Below are positions 7,351 through 16,253 of a stretch of DNA of 64,000 nt, piece by piece. Source of the DNA: Bacillota bacterium (GTDB lineage: Bacteria > Bacillota_I > Bacilli_A > Erysipelotrichales > Erysipelotrichaceae). Within the stretch, counting starts at the first letter, position 1. Every line of letters begins with the position of its first letter. The position numbers and the translations under genes are program-made. The stretch spans positions 23,912-87,911 of the forward strand of contig JAUNDJ010000002.1 of NCBI GenBank assembly GCA_030526175.1. The letters run 5' to 3'. The notes below the pieces were generated by a model that saw only the letters and a list, made by a program, of their open reading frames with translations, had not been told where the DNA came from and made no database searches.

Positions 7351-8823
7351 CTATTCGATAGTAAACAAGAATTCTTCATCCCCAAGTTTGATAGAATCCC
7401 CACTCAACAATTCCACTTCTGTTTCCGGTTCTACAAATACATCATTCACATATGTTCCATTCACAGAATCTAAATCGCGAATAAAATATTGCTCGTTATC
7501 TAAACGAATCATCGCATGTTTACGGCTTACACCAGGATTCCCTTTGATAACCATACCATTCACAAAATTAGATTTTCCAAGAACGTAATCGTTTGTATCA
7601 ATGATTGCTTTTTCATTCGTAGAAAGTCTTGTAAGAGTGGCCGTTTTTGGTTCTGTATTTTCTTCTTTAGGAAGAACAATTTCATCCACAATAGATTGAG
7701 AGAAGTGCATTTCTTGTGTCGATTCTTCATCTTCCACTTCTTCTTTAGATAGTTCTTCAAAAACTTCTTCAGCCGAATCCAAAGATTCACTTTGTTCTGA
7801 AACTGGTTCTTCTTCCACCGTTTCTTGAACCATAGAGTTAATCAATTCTTCTTGCTCAGGTTTAAACTCTTCTTCTAAGACCAAAGCTCTATCTTCGTCT
7901 AAATCTATATCATAAAAGCTATCTTCTTGCGAATCGTCTTCAAATGAATCTTCATTGAATAAATCTAAGAAACTCAATCTTGGTTGAACTGGTTCGGCAG
8001 CTTCTTCAACCTCTTCTGTATTTTCTTCTTCATATCCTTCTTCGGGTTGATCGATCACGATTTCTTCAACATCACATACTGTTTCTGGCGTTTTTAAGAA
8101 ATCTAGAGCATCTTCCATATTAAATTTCGTATCTGGAATCGCATCCGTTTCTAGTTGAATTTCTTCCGATTCTTCTTCTAGTACCACTTCTCTTGGTGTG
8201 AAATTAGGAATATCCAATTCCTTTTCTTCCTTCATCGGTGGTTGTTTTTTTTCTGGTTTTGTATATGTAATTTCACTATTTAATTGTAGTAAACGCGTTA
8301 CTTTTGAATCTTCTTCTTTAATGAATTCAATGATATCTTCGGATGTGAAAGATCCCAATCTTTTTAGGTAATACACAAATTCGGAAAGAAACGTATCTTC
8401 TGGATTTGTCTGCATAGCCGAATAAATGATTCTTTCTAACATAAACGTAATAGAATTGGATTCTATGTCATTGTTTGGAAGATAAATAAATTTTACTTCA
8501 CGAGTTGTGGGTGACATATATACATAATCTGGATTCCAGATTATATCTGTGCTCTTCCATTCCATATGTTTTGCGATTCTGTGCATTTGTGCAATTTGTG
8601 CAATAATCATATGGAAGTCAAAACGACTAATTGGAGATTCTAATCGGTTAGATAGACTAATAAAATTAAGACAAGAATATACCACATTATCATCCAATTG
8701 AATTGTCATTAGCTCATCCATTTCCATTTGGGAAATTTCTTCGATCGCCTTTATGTCAATTCGATTTTCTTTCAAACATGTAATTTGAACTCGTTTTCCT
8801 TCAATTTGTTCTAATAGCTTCAT
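7351..8823 (-). CDS. FHA domain protein with DUF6382-like N-terminal domain
   Basis: The 490-residue cytoplasmic protein has three parts. Residues 1 to about 180 form a globular domain with WNPDYVYMSPTTREVKFIYLP, resembling the DUF6382 domain found at the head of Firmicutes FHA proteins. Residues about 190-390 are a long, strongly acidic, low-complexity linker rich in Glu and Asp. The last 95 residues are a clear FHA domain: LGKSNFVNG, GVSRKHAMI and DLDSVNGTYVND, with the Arg, Ser, His and Asn residues that read phosphothreonine. It likely binds a phosphorylated partner, but no Ser/Thr kinase or phosphatase is in the window. It has a good AAAGGAGA site and lies 28 bp after nth, the last gene of the operon. 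Confidence 0.85.
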   Translation of the reverse strand: MKLLEQIEGKRVQITCLKENRIDIKAIEEISQMEMDELMTIQLDDNVVYSCLNFISLSNRLESPISRFDFHMIIAQIAQMHRIAKHMEWKSTDIIWNPDYVYMSPTTREVKFIYLPNNDIESNSITFMLERIIYSAMQTNPEDTFLSEFVYYLKRLGSFTSEDIIEFIKEEDSKVTRLLQLNSEITYTKPEKKQPPMKEEKELDIPNFTPREVVLEEESEEIQLETDAIPDTKFNMEDALDFLKTPETVCDVEEIVIDQPEEGYEEENTEEVEEAAEPVQPRLSFLDLFNEDSFEDDSQEDSFYDIDLDEDRALVLEEEFKPEQEELINSMVQETVEEEPVSEQSESLDSAEEVFEELSKEEVEDEESTQEMHFSQSIVDEIVLPKEENTEPKTATLTRLSTNEKAIIDTNDYVLGKSNFVNGMVIKGNPGVSRKHAMIRLDNEQYFIRDLDSVNGTYVNDVFVEPETEVELLSGDSIKLGDEEFLFTIE

Positions 8824-8851
8824 AGTTGGTCTCCTTTATGGTATTTTCTTT

Positions 8852-9490
8852 TCATCCTTTTGAAATCTTACCAATTTTATCTTTTCTACAGAATGTGATA
8901 AACGGACATCTCTCACATTCAGGATTTCGAGAATGACACAAATATCGTCCAAAAAAGATAAACAAATGATGTCCTTTATTCCAACGATCTCGGTCAATTT
9001 TTCTTTTCAATTTTTCTTCTACTTTTTCTACACTATCTTGAGGCTTTGCCAATCCCAAGCGTTTAGAAACACGATTTACATGCGTATCAACAGCGAAAGA
9101 AGGAATGTCAAAAGCGACACTTCGAACCACGTTTGCGGTTTTCCTTCCAACACCAGGCAAAGACATTAAATCTTTGTAAGAGCTGGGTACTTCCCCATGA
9201 AATTTTTCTTCCAATACATAGCTGAGTTCTTTAATTGAACGGGCTTTATTGCGATATAGACCAATTCGTCGAATATAATTTTCAATATCCGCAATTGGTG
9301 CATTCGCTAATTCTTTAGATGTTGGATACGCCGAAAATAAAGCTGGTGTACACTTATTCACGGATTCGTCGGTTGTTTGTGCACTCAAGACTACCGCTAC
9401 CAACAATTGAAACGAAGAACTGTGATGAAGCTCACATTGAGCATGTGGAAAAATCTTTTCCATTTCATCCAAAATCTCATTTGCCTTCAT
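8852..9490 (-). CDS. nth: Endonuclease III, DNA glycosylase/AP lyase
   Basis: Nth removes oxidised pyrimidines and nicks the abasic site. The 212-residue protein has the helix-hairpin-helix LPGVGRKTANVV around residue 110, with the catalytic Lys, then FAVDTHVNRVSKRLG with the catalytic Asp, and a [4Fe-4S] cluster motif at the C-terminus with Cys spacing 6-2-5 (CHSRNPECERCPFITFC). Its ATG overlaps the dnaD stop as ATGA, so translation is coupled. The dnaD-nth pairing is conserved in Bacillus. Confidence 0.96.
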   Translation of the reverse strand: MKANEILDEMEKIFPHAQCELHHSSSFQLLVAVVLSAQTTDESVNKCTPALFSAYPTSKELANAPIADIENYIRRIGLYRNKARSIKELSYVLEEKFHGEVPSSYKDLMSLPGVGRKTANVVRSVAFDIPSFAVDTHVNRVSKRLGLAKPQDSVEKVEEKLKRKIDRDRWNKGHHLFIFFGRYLCHSRNPECERCPFITFCRKDKIGKISKG

Positions 9491-10026
9491 CGTTTTCCCT
9501 CGTCTAAGTCTTCATCGCTTAAATTTTTATTTTTCCAAGCTGTCAATATAGTTTCCACATAGTTTATATTGCGGATATCACGAACACTGGCTTCATCTAA
9601 AGCTATTAACACACGTTTTTCACCATATATATCGCCTAGCTCCATAATTCTAGACATTTCATTTGGGCTTAATGTTCTCTTAAATTCCATTTCAAATTCT
9701 TCAATCAAAGAGCGACTTAACTTTTCCCCTTTGGCATCGGCTTCCATAACACCAGCAATGTTGAAATAGATATCTCCATTTTTGAATTCAATGGTTAAAA
9801 AGCCCTTATCCGATAAAGATTCAAATATTTCTTCTACATCGTCTTCGGAAATTCTTAATTTTTCCGCCATCATCTCATCACCAAAAATAATACCTTGCGA
9901 ATTATAAAACTCAATCAGTAATAGTGTTAATAGCTCATTGGGTTCTAAATTCAATTCAGCCATGTGATCTAAAATATATGCAGTGTGATTCATATAAGGA
10001 CTATCCCATGATAGTTTATTTGCCAT
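9487..10026 (-). CDS. dnaD: DnaD-like replication initiation protein
   Basis: A 179-residue member of the DnaD family, which helps remodel the origin and load the helicase in low-GC Firmicutes. The N-terminal part (SWDSPYMNHTAYILDHM then LNLEPNELLTLLLIEF) is the winged-helix DDBH1 region, and the C-terminal DDBH2 region contains FKRTLSPNEMSRIMELGD and ends with the YVETILTAWKNKNL motif typical of DnaD domains. I use the ATG at 10026: an AAAGGG site lies 9 nt upstream. It overlaps the preceding tseB by 11 nt and nth by 4 nt. Confidence 0.9.
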   Translation of the reverse strand: MANKLSWDSPYMNHTAYILDHMAELNLEPNELLTLLLIEFYNSQGIIFGDEMMAEKLRISEDDVEEIFESLSDKGFLTIEFKNGDIYFNIAGVMEADAKGEKLSRSLIEEFEMEFKRTLSPNEMSRIMELGDIYGEKRVLIALDEASVRDIRNINYVETILTAWKNKNLSDEDLDEGKR

Positions 10027-10504
10027 GTTGATCATCCCTTTCGTAAATTCTTTCAAATGTATCAAAATCTAATAGTAAGTATTTACCCGAACCTTCGATT
10101 TCATACACCGGGTTATTGTACCCATAGGCTAATGATATTGTATCACAAATTACACCGTATGTTTCTTCGGCAACTCGTTTTGCGGTATCATAGTCCAATT
10201 TACTAATATCTTTTGTCACGATTACATCGCAATTTGCATCAAACCAATATAATTTAGAATCCGTATATCCTTGATAAGTAATATAGCGAAAACTGTTTTG
10301 TTCTACGCCTTCGATTGCTTCAACTTTCTCTTTAATCATTGTTTGTGCTTGACGAAGTTTTTCTTCTTCTACACGGTTTGGACCACTAATAAACAAAGCC
10401 CATAACACCAAAACCGAAACAATTAAAACAACTGCTAGAACAATGGTTAAATTTAATGAGCGAATCGCATGCTGAATTTTTTGAAAAAACGATTTTTTTG
10501 CCAT
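10016..10504 (-). CDS. tseB: TseB/YpmB-like cell-wall elongation factor (DUF5590)
   Basis: A 162-residue bitopic membrane protein. A short Lys-rich cytoplasmic tail precedes one membrane helix at about 20-41, and the remaining domain would face outside. Its outer part has YITYQGYTDSKLYWFDANCD and a second repeat-like half, as in YpmB, which in Bacillus subtilis (renamed TseB) acts with the PBP2A transpeptidase in side-wall growth. Synteny supports the call: ypmB lies near dnaD and nth in Bacillus, here without the intervening aspB and asnS. A GGAGG site precedes the ATG at 10504. Confidence 0.8.
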   Translation of the reverse strand: MAKKSFFQKIQHAIRSLNLTIVLAVVLIVSVLVLWALFISGPNRVEEEKLRQAQTMIKEKVEAIEGVEQNSFRYITYQGYTDSKLYWFDANCDVIVTKDISKLDYDTAKRVAEETYGVICDTISLAYGYNNPVYEIEGSGKYLLLDFDTFERIYERDDQHGK

Positions 10505-10519
10505 GCGTTCCTCCGTATT

Positions 10520-11194
10520 CTATCCCTTAATAAATTCTGTAATAATTCTTGCGGATTGTTCACTTGCTTTTGAAGCATATTCACTAAATTCCATCGAATT
10601 TTCATGATGATGTACATTATCCGATAATCCTCGTACAATCACGAAAGGAACGTTAAAGTTTGTACAAACATGTCCAACAGCTCCTGCTTCCATTTCAGAA
10701 CAAGCACTTTTTGGGAAACGGGACATTAGCTTTTTAAAATCTTCTTCTCTTTCCATAAAAATATCTTGGCTGGCAACTGTTCCTACATGATAACGAGCTC
10801 CTGCTTTTTTTGCAGCTTCAATACAACGAGAAACCATTTCTTGATTAACAGACCATTGTAGACCAATTCCTTCTTCTCCATCCAATGGACTTGTATCAAA
10901 ATCAGCTTCCACAACGTGATCACTAATGACCACATCCAACACTTGTTCTTCAACTAACAATCCACCAGCAGTTCCTACGTTAATTACCATATCGATTTTA
11001 TTTTTCGCACAAAGAATGGTTGTACAAATAGCTGCACCCACTTTTCCTACTCCTGATTTACATAAAACAATATCTTTTCCAAACATAGTACCATAGTGAT
11101 ATACACACCCTCCAATTTCTTCGCTATGAGAAATTTGTGCATATTTTTTTACAGCCTCGACCTCAATATCCATCGCAGCAATAATTCCAATCAT
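10520..11194 (-). CDS. mtnN: 5'-methylthioadenosine/S-adenosylhomocysteine nucleosidase
   Basis: MtnN (Pfs) removes adenine from methylthioadenosine and S-adenosylhomocysteine, clearing inhibitors made by methyl transfer and polyamine synthesis. The 224 residues show GIIAAMDIEVEAV with the catalytic Glu near residue 12, VINVGTAGGL, the SEMEAGAVGHV ribose-binding motif, and FVIVRGLSDNV with the catalytic Asp near 197. It follows a SAM-dependent methyltransferase gene by 2 bp, a sensible pairing because the methyltransferase releases S-adenosylhomocysteine. AGAGG lies 6 nt before its ATG. Confidence 0.96.
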   Translation of the reverse strand: MIGIIAAMDIEVEAVKKYAQISHSEEIGGCVYHYGTMFGKDIVLCKSGVGKVGAAICTTILCAKNKIDMVINVGTAGGLLVEEQVLDVVISDHVVEADFDTSPLDGEEGIGLQWSVNQEMVSRCIEAAKKAGARYHVGTVASQDIFMEREEDFKKLMSRFPKSACSEMEAGAVGHVCTNFNVPFVIVRGLSDNVHHHENSMEFSEYASKASEQSARIITEFIKG

Positions 11195-11196
11195 AT

Positions 11197-11901
11197 TTAC
11201 CTCTTTCTAAGTACGTAAAAATACTTTTCTCCTTCTTGAATTCCTTCTTCCACAAAATCTGTATTTACAGAAAGAATCTCAAAATATGTATTTAATTCTT
11301 CTTCTAACCAAGATGGTTCATAAATCTTTTGAAGATGATGCTCTTGAATCATTTCTCCATTTGGTAAATAAAACGCAAAATCTTGGTACAACCAGTCATT
11401 TTCACTTGAAATTGACCATTGATATCCACATCCGTCTTCAAAAACACCAGTTTCATTCCATTCTTCTTCAAATTCATCCATACGATCTAATGAATGTGTA
11501 TCAAATAAGAAGTATCCATTATCATTTAAATGATCGCTGACTTCTTTAAAAAAGTGAGAAACTTCTTCTTTTGACAAAATATAGTTAAAACTGTCGCATA
11601 AACAAAGAATGGCGTCAAATTTAGAAAAATTAGATAAATCTTTCATATCTTGGACGAAAAAAGAAATATTTCCTTCAACATCCTTTGTTTTGGCTTGTTC
11701 AACCATTTGGGCACTTAAATCCAAAGCACTCATTTGATATCCAGCTTTTGATAATTGTTCTGTAATTTCGCCACTACCACACGCTAGTTCTAAAACAGAG
11801 CATGGTTTTACAAATCTTTCTATCCAATTTACCCAATCTTGTGTTGCCTCGTCGTCTTTGACCAAAGTATCGTAATATCCAGCTAATGTATTATAGATCA
11901 T
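11197..11901 (-). CDS. Class I SAM-dependent methyltransferase (YqeM-like)
   Basis: A 234-residue Rossmann-fold methyltransferase. Motif I is VLELACGSGEITEQL, followed by ALDLSAQMVEQA (motif II), FFVQDMKDLS and FDAILCLCDSFNYI, and the C-terminal half adds beta strands as in Bacillus YqeM, which sits in the same yqeH-rsfS neighbourhood. The substrate is not known. I choose the ATG at 11901 since the family starts MIYNTLAGYYD; an ATG at 11919 would add six residues. Both overlap the end of rsfS, and neither has a clear ribosome site, so coupling to rsfS is likely. Confidence 0.85.
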   Translation of the reverse strand: MIYNTLAGYYDTLVKDDEATQDWVNWIERFVKPCSVLELACGSGEITEQLSKAGYQMSALDLSAQMVEQAKTKDVEGNISFFVQDMKDLSNFSKFDAILCLCDSFNYILSKEEVSHFFKEVSDHLNDNGYFLFDTHSLDRMDEFEEEWNETGVFEDGCGYQWSISSENDWLYQDFAFYLPNGEMIQEHHLQKIYEPSWLEEELNTYFEILSVNTDFVEEGIQEGEKYFYVLRKR

Positions 11902-12244
11902 AGACTTGCACCGGTACATCTTGATACAAACGATCTAAAGAATATACATCTCTTTCTTCTTTGACAAATAAATGAACGACAATTTCTTCCAAATCGATTA
12001 GTATCCATTTGGATTCTGCGCTTCCTTCCGTACGAATGCTTACTGGATATTCGCTTTCTTTAACACGATCTTTGATATTTTGGGCAATCGCATTGTTTTG
12101 TCGTAAGTTTGTCGTACTAGCGACAATCATATAATCTAAGAAAGGTGTTAAACTCGTACAATCGTATGCACGAACGTCTTCCCCTTTTCGTTCTAAAATG
12201 GCTTGGACAACAATATCTTTTAATTCTTGTTTCATTTCACTCAT
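11891..12244 (-). CDS. rsfS: Ribosome silencing factor RsfS
   Basis: RsfS (YbeB/YqeL/Iojap family) binds uL14 on the large ribosomal subunit and blocks joining to the small subunit when nutrients run low. The 117-residue protein has the family landmarks: DVRAYDCTSLTPFLDYMIVAS, then LRQNNAIAQNI, and WILIDLEEIVVHLFVKEERDVYSL. It sits 5 bp after nadD/yqeK, as in many bacteria. An AAAGGA site precedes the ATG. Confidence 0.96.
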   Translation of the reverse strand: MSEMKQELKDIVVQAILERKGEDVRAYDCTSLTPFLDYMIVASTTNLRQNNAIAQNIKDRVKESEYPVSIRTEGSAESKWILIDLEEIVVHLFVKEERDVYSLDRLYQDVPVQVYDL

Positions 12245-12249
12245 TCTAT

Positions 12250-13266
12250 CTATCCTTTATTTAAATATTTTTCATTTTCTTCTTTAACCCAATCGAATCC
12301 AGAAGAAATATTTTCATTACATGCATCAATCATAGGTTGGGAATCATAATCTCGTAAAGGATCGCACTTATCGGCGCAAAATACGATCATCGCATATGGA
12401 TTTCTACTTGTTCCTAATACGTGATGATAAATTGCTTCGATAATATCTGGATCCTTAATACAGAATACATTTTGGATTGTTTGAGAACCAACAAATCCGT
12501 GCCAAACAGGAATCGGATAGTGTAAGTGTTCCGGAAACTTCGCTTCCATCCACTGTTTTTGTGCACGAATATCCATATGTTTGGCAATATCGTGGAACAA
12601 TCCAACATAGTATGCTTTTTGGACATCTAAATTATTATTTCTCGCAAATTCTTCACAAAGATGCGCAACCGAAACACTATGTTCAAAACGTTTTGTCTTC
12701 ATACGAGTTCTTACCCAGTCTTCCACATATAAACGTTTTTCATAAATGTACGCTAACACATCCTCTGGAAGATAATTTAATTTATTCCCTAATCGAATAT
12801 CGCTACTAGAAACGGGCATTGGAGACATATGAATTTTTTGAATATCATAAACAGATTCTCCAAATTCACCATCCCGATCCATACAAACGAAGTGTGCTAA
12901 TGTAACAAGTTGGTCAGCCCCTCTCCATTTGTCAAACTGTTTTAATTGATCCGCTCCAATGATCCAGTAAAACTCATCTTCTGGATATTTTTCTTTTAAT
13001 TCTTTTAACGTATCAATTGTATAACTTTTACCTTCTCGTTCTAATTCAATCGTACAAACGGAAAATCTTTCTTCTTGAGAAATTGCACGTTTCACCATTT
13101 CTAAACGATCTTCTTTGCTTGTTAATTGACGATCTTTTAAAGGTGTATTTCCAGCTGGCATAAACCATACTTGGTCTACATTTAAGCTTTCTAACGCCTG
13201 ATATCCCATTTGGAGATGTACCTTATGAATAGGGTCAAAACTTCCTCCTACGATTGCGATTTTCAT
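12250..13266 (-). CDS. nadD: NadD-YqeK fusion: nicotinate-nucleotide adenylyltransferase plus HD-domain Ap4A hydrolase
   Basis: A 338-residue fusion of two genes that are adjacent in Bacillus. Residues 1 to about 190 are NadD: GGSFDPIHKVHL near the N-terminus (nucleotidyltransferase motif), WIIGADQL, and PVSSSDIRLG, which together form the NAD precursor adenylylation site. Residues from about 195 are a YqeK-type HD domain: RFEHSVSVAHLC, then the metal-binding LFHDIAKHMD, YPIPVWHGFVGS and a late HHVLGT. YqeK enzymes hydrolyse diadenosine tetraphosphate symmetrically. The reading frame is continuous with no sign of error. NadD-YqeK fusions are known in some Mollicutes. The start overlaps the yhbY stop by 4 nt (ATGA). 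Confidence 0.93.
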   Translation of the reverse strand: MKIAIVGGSFDPIHKVHLQMGYQALESLNVDQVWFMPAGNTPLKDRQLTSKEDRLEMVKRAISQEERFSVCTIELEREGKSYTIDTLKELKEKYPEDEFYWIIGADQLKQFDKWRGADQLVTLAHFVCMDRDGEFGESVYDIQKIHMSPMPVSSSDIRLGNKLNYLPEDVLAYIYEKRLYVEDWVRTRMKTKRFEHSVSVAHLCEEFARNNNLDVQKAYYVGLFHDIAKHMDIRAQKQWMEAKFPEHLHYPIPVWHGFVGSQTIQNVFCIKDPDIIEAIYHHVLGTSRNPYAMIVFCADKCDPLRDYDSQPMIDACNENISSGFDWVKEENEKYLNKG

Positions 13267-13553
13267 TTTTTAATCCCCAATTTATTTTCTTTCGAACGAC
13301 GATATAAGACAAATGTGTGCCCTACAATATGAACCACTTCACTTCCAGTTTGTGAAGCACATTCGATAGCGGCTTCACGCGTATCAATTGGAGATGTTTT
13401 TAATAAGTTACATTTTACTAATTCGTGCGCTTCTAAAGCATCATTTAAAGATTCCAATAAATTGTAGCTAAGTCCATCTTTTCCAATTTGAAAAAGAGAA
13501 CGATAATTCATACTTAGTTTTCTTAAATACTTTTTATTTTCATTGCTTAACAT
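13263..13553 (-). CDS. yhbY: YhbY-type CRM-domain RNA-binding protein
   Basis: A 96-residue single CRM domain, associated with large-subunit ribosome assembly. It contains the RSLFQIGKDGLSYNLLESL segment corresponding to the family's GxxG-type RNA-binding loop, then DALEAHELVKCNLLKTSP and a final VVHIVGHTFVLYR strand. It sits between yqeH and nadD, as in the Bacillus cluster but without aroE. It has a weak ribosome site and starts 1 bp after the yqeH stop. Confidence 0.92.
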   Translation of the reverse strand: MLSNENKKYLRKLSMNYRSLFQIGKDGLSYNLLESLNDALEAHELVKCNLLKTSPIDTREAAIECASQTGSEVVHIVGHTFVLYRRSKENKLGIKK

Positions 13554-13554
13554 A

Positions 13555-14640
13555 TTAAATCATTGCCTTTCTAAAACTTACTGTTATTCCATCGTGAACT
13601 TTCACGCTAATTTCATCAATTTTTCCATTCACACAAAACCAACCAACACCATGAATCACAATATCCATTTTCTCATCTTTTTTAATTCTTGGTGCTTTCC
13701 AGACACGCATTGTATCCACTGTTTTATCAACACTTGGTTTCAACATTTTATTAATATGCATATTCCATAAACGATCGGCATCGTCCAATTTCCCGCGATG
13801 GATATCTAAATCTCTAGAAAAATATCCTACAACGCTCGCATTTCCTTTTACTTTAAAATCCACACGAGCTAGTCCTCCAACCGCAAACGATTGATTTTCG
13901 TAAATTTGCGATACAAACGGACGAATCGGTTTTGTCGGAATGACTTGTTTCAATTCTTCTGGTGGAAGGATTGACAACATAGAATTTGGATTTTCAATAC
14001 CAGGTGTATCATAAATTGTAAATCCTTCTTCTTGATATAAAGGAATCAAATCCAAAGTTGTTCCTGGATTTCGAGAAGTCGTGATTCCACTATCTTCTAC
14101 CAATTGATTTAATAGAGTCGATTTTCCAACGTTAGCCATTCCCATGAATACTACATCTTTGTTTTCTCGATAGTTGGCAATCGCCCAAGATATTTCATCA
14201 ACGCATTCCATAGAGATTTCGCTCTTTTTCAACATATGTCCACAAATCAACATATCTTTCACTGAAATTTTTTCTTTTTGAAGACGTTCATCTACAAACT
14301 CATAAATTTTTTCATCACTCAATGTTTTTGGAAGAACATCGCGTTTTGTCAAAATTAAAATAATATCTTTTCCTGGTAATTTCTCATTTAGAGAAGGAAT
14401 CAAACTAGCTTCAAAAGAGAAAAGATCCACTACCCAGAAAATCACCGCATTCAAAGCGTTGATTTTTGAAAAAGTAGTTTCCGAAGCAATTCCTTGTTGC
14501 ATATTAATTGTTAGTGTTCCATAGTGTGTTAGCTTAAAACACCGTTGGCAATAATCCGCATCTAAATTAGGTACATACCCTAATGCTTTTTTATCGGTAT
14601 TTTGAAGTTTTATACCGCATCCTTTACAAAATTCAGCCAT
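13555..14640 (-). CDS. yqeH: Circularly permuted ribosome biogenesis GTPase YqeH
   Basis: YqeH is needed for small-subunit (30S) assembly. The 361-residue product shows the permuted motif order of the family. An N-terminal zinc finger comes first (CKGCGIKL, then YCQRCFKL), then the G4 motif LTKRDVLP, then G1 GMANVGKSTLLNQL around residue 190, the G2 region with TTSRNPGTT and G3 IYDTPGIE. A C-terminal RNA-binding domain follows. AGAAAGGAG lies just before the ATG. The upstream yqeG phosphatase gene found in Bacillus is absent here. Confidence 0.95.
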   Translation of the reverse strand: MAEFCKGCGIKLQNTDKKALGYVPNLDADYCQRCFKLTHYGTLTINMQQGIASETTFSKINALNAVIFWVVDLFSFEASLIPSLNEKLPGKDIILILTKRDVLPKTLSDEKIYEFVDERLQKEKISVKDMLICGHMLKKSEISMECVDEISWAIANYRENKDVVFMGMANVGKSTLLNQLVEDSGITTSRNPGTTLDLIPLYQEEGFTIYDTPGIENPNSMLSILPPEELKQVIPTKPIRPFVSQIYENQSFAVGGLARVDFKVKGNASVVGYFSRDLDIHRGKLDDADRLWNMHINKMLKPSVDKTVDTMRVWKAPRIKKDEKMDIVIHGVGWFCVNGKIDEISVKVHDGITVSFRKAMI

Positions 14641-14668
14641 ATTTGCTCCTTTCTCACTTTAATTTATT

Positions 14669-16249
14669 TTACTTTTTGATTGTATTCTTGTCAAAAATTG
14701 AGATTAGGCTTTCTGCACAACGAAGACCATCGATTGCACTAGTCATAATACCACCAGCGTATCCTGATCCTTCTCCACAAGGGAATAATCCTAATATGTT
14801 TGATTGTAAGCTCTCGTCTCGACAAACTTTTAAACTCGAAGAACTACGTGATTCAACGGCACTTAAAATAGCTCCTCTTTCGACAAAACCAGGCACTTTT
14901 TCTTCATAGGCCAATAAGGCTTCGTGCAATGATTGATTGATGGCTGGAGAAAACAATTCATTTAAATCCACAAAATTACCACCCATCAAACAAGAAGGTT
15001 TTACTTCTTCATAATCCGTAGATACTTTTCCTGCCAGATAATCTTTGGCTAATTGTACACAAGGTGCATAGCTTCCAGATAATTCATAAGCTTTTTTCTC
15101 TAAGTTTTCTTGATATTCCAACCCAGCAAACAAATCGTTTCCATAATCGGAATCATTGACTTGCACTAATAGTGCACTATTGGCATTTATACCATCTCGA
15201 GCAGCATAGCTCATTCCATTAATCACAAGTTGTCCTTTTTTGCTCGAAGAATTAACCACATATCCTCCTGGACACATACAGAAAGTATACACACCCTTTT
15301 TATTCGATGTCATATGGGTTAATTGATAACGAGCAGGCGTTAATCGTGGATCTTGGCTTGCTTCTTTTAACATAGCTTCATTTATATAATCTTGTGTATG
15401 TTCAATACGAACACCTACCGCAAAAGGCTTATTTGTCAACTGTAGTCCTTTTTTATGAAAGGCAAGAATCGTATCGCTTGCTGAATGACCACACGCAAAA
15501 ATCAAAGCCTGACAAGCAAAATCTCCACTAGTAGTAGAAATACCTACCAACTGATCATTTTCTACTTTGATATCGGTTACTTGTGTATCAAAATAGAAAG
15601 TACCACCTAATCGCTCAATCTCTTGGCGGCAAGCTTTAATAATTTTTAAAAATGCGTCAGTTCCAATATGTGGATGCGCATCAATTAATATTTCTTCTTT
15701 AGCACCAAAAGAAACTAAATCTTCTAATACTTTTCTTGCTCTAGAGTCTTTGGAACGAGTCGTTAGCTTCCCATCACTAAAGGCTCCCGCTCCACCTTCT
15801 CCAAATTGAACATTACATTCTTCGTCCAATTCTGAACCATTCCAGAAACCTTCTACTTTTTCTTTTCGAATATCTACCTGACTCCCTCGTTCAAAAACAA
15901 TTGGACAATAACCGCTTTGTGCAAGTAATAATGCGGCAAACATACCAGCTGGTCCAAAACCAACGACAACAGGATGGTCTGGAAGACTCTTTTCACCGCT
16001 TTCCACATATTTATAACGTTCATCTGGACGCTTCATAACATCCTTATGTTTTAAATATTGTTTTTCTCGACGGACTTTACAGTCTAAGACATACGAAAAC
16101 AAGACCTTTTGATGGCGGGCATCTACACTTTTACGATGAATTTCCCACGATAAAAGATCTTCTGGTTTCATATTCAGTTTTCTTAATAAATGCGATTCGA
16201 TGACATTTCTGTCATCGCTATCGCATTTTACTTGATGTACTCGAATCAT
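14669..16249 (-). CDS. NAD(P)/FAD-dependent dehydrogenase (COG2509 type)
   Basis: A 526-residue flavoprotein. A roughly 90-residue N-terminal region precedes the dinucleotide-binding motif VVVGFGPAGMFAALLLAQSG, followed by VFERG. Later come NVQFGEGGAGAFSDGKLTTR, a family signature, ALIFACGHSASDT, and GLFPCGEGSGYAGGIMTSA near the C-terminus, the second FAD-contacting motif. Family members are widespread in Firmicutes and their substrate is unknown. It lies 4 bp after the acyltransferase gene with no clear ribosome site, so translation probably depends on the upstream gene. Confidence 0.88.
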   Translation of the reverse strand: MIRVHQVKCDSDDRNVIESHLLRKLNMKPEDLLSWEIHRKSVDARHQKVLFSYVLDCKVRREKQYLKHKDVMKRPDERYKYVESGEKSLPDHPVVVGFGPAGMFAALLLAQSGYCPIVFERGSQVDIRKEKVEGFWNGSELDEECNVQFGEGGAGAFSDGKLTTRSKDSRARKVLEDLVSFGAKEEILIDAHPHIGTDAFLKIIKACRQEIERLGGTFYFDTQVTDIKVENDQLVGISTTSGDFACQALIFACGHSASDTILAFHKKGLQLTNKPFAVGVRIEHTQDYINEAMLKEASQDPRLTPARYQLTHMTSNKKGVYTFCMCPGGYVVNSSSKKGQLVINGMSYAARDGINANSALLVQVNDSDYGNDLFAGLEYQENLEKKAYELSGSYAPCVQLAKDYLAGKVSTDYEEVKPSCLMGGNFVDLNELFSPAINQSLHEALLAYEEKVPGFVERGAILSAVESRSSSSLKVCRDESLQSNILGLFPCGEGSGYAGGIMTSAIDGLRCAESLISIFDKNTIKK

Positions 16250-16253
16250 AATC

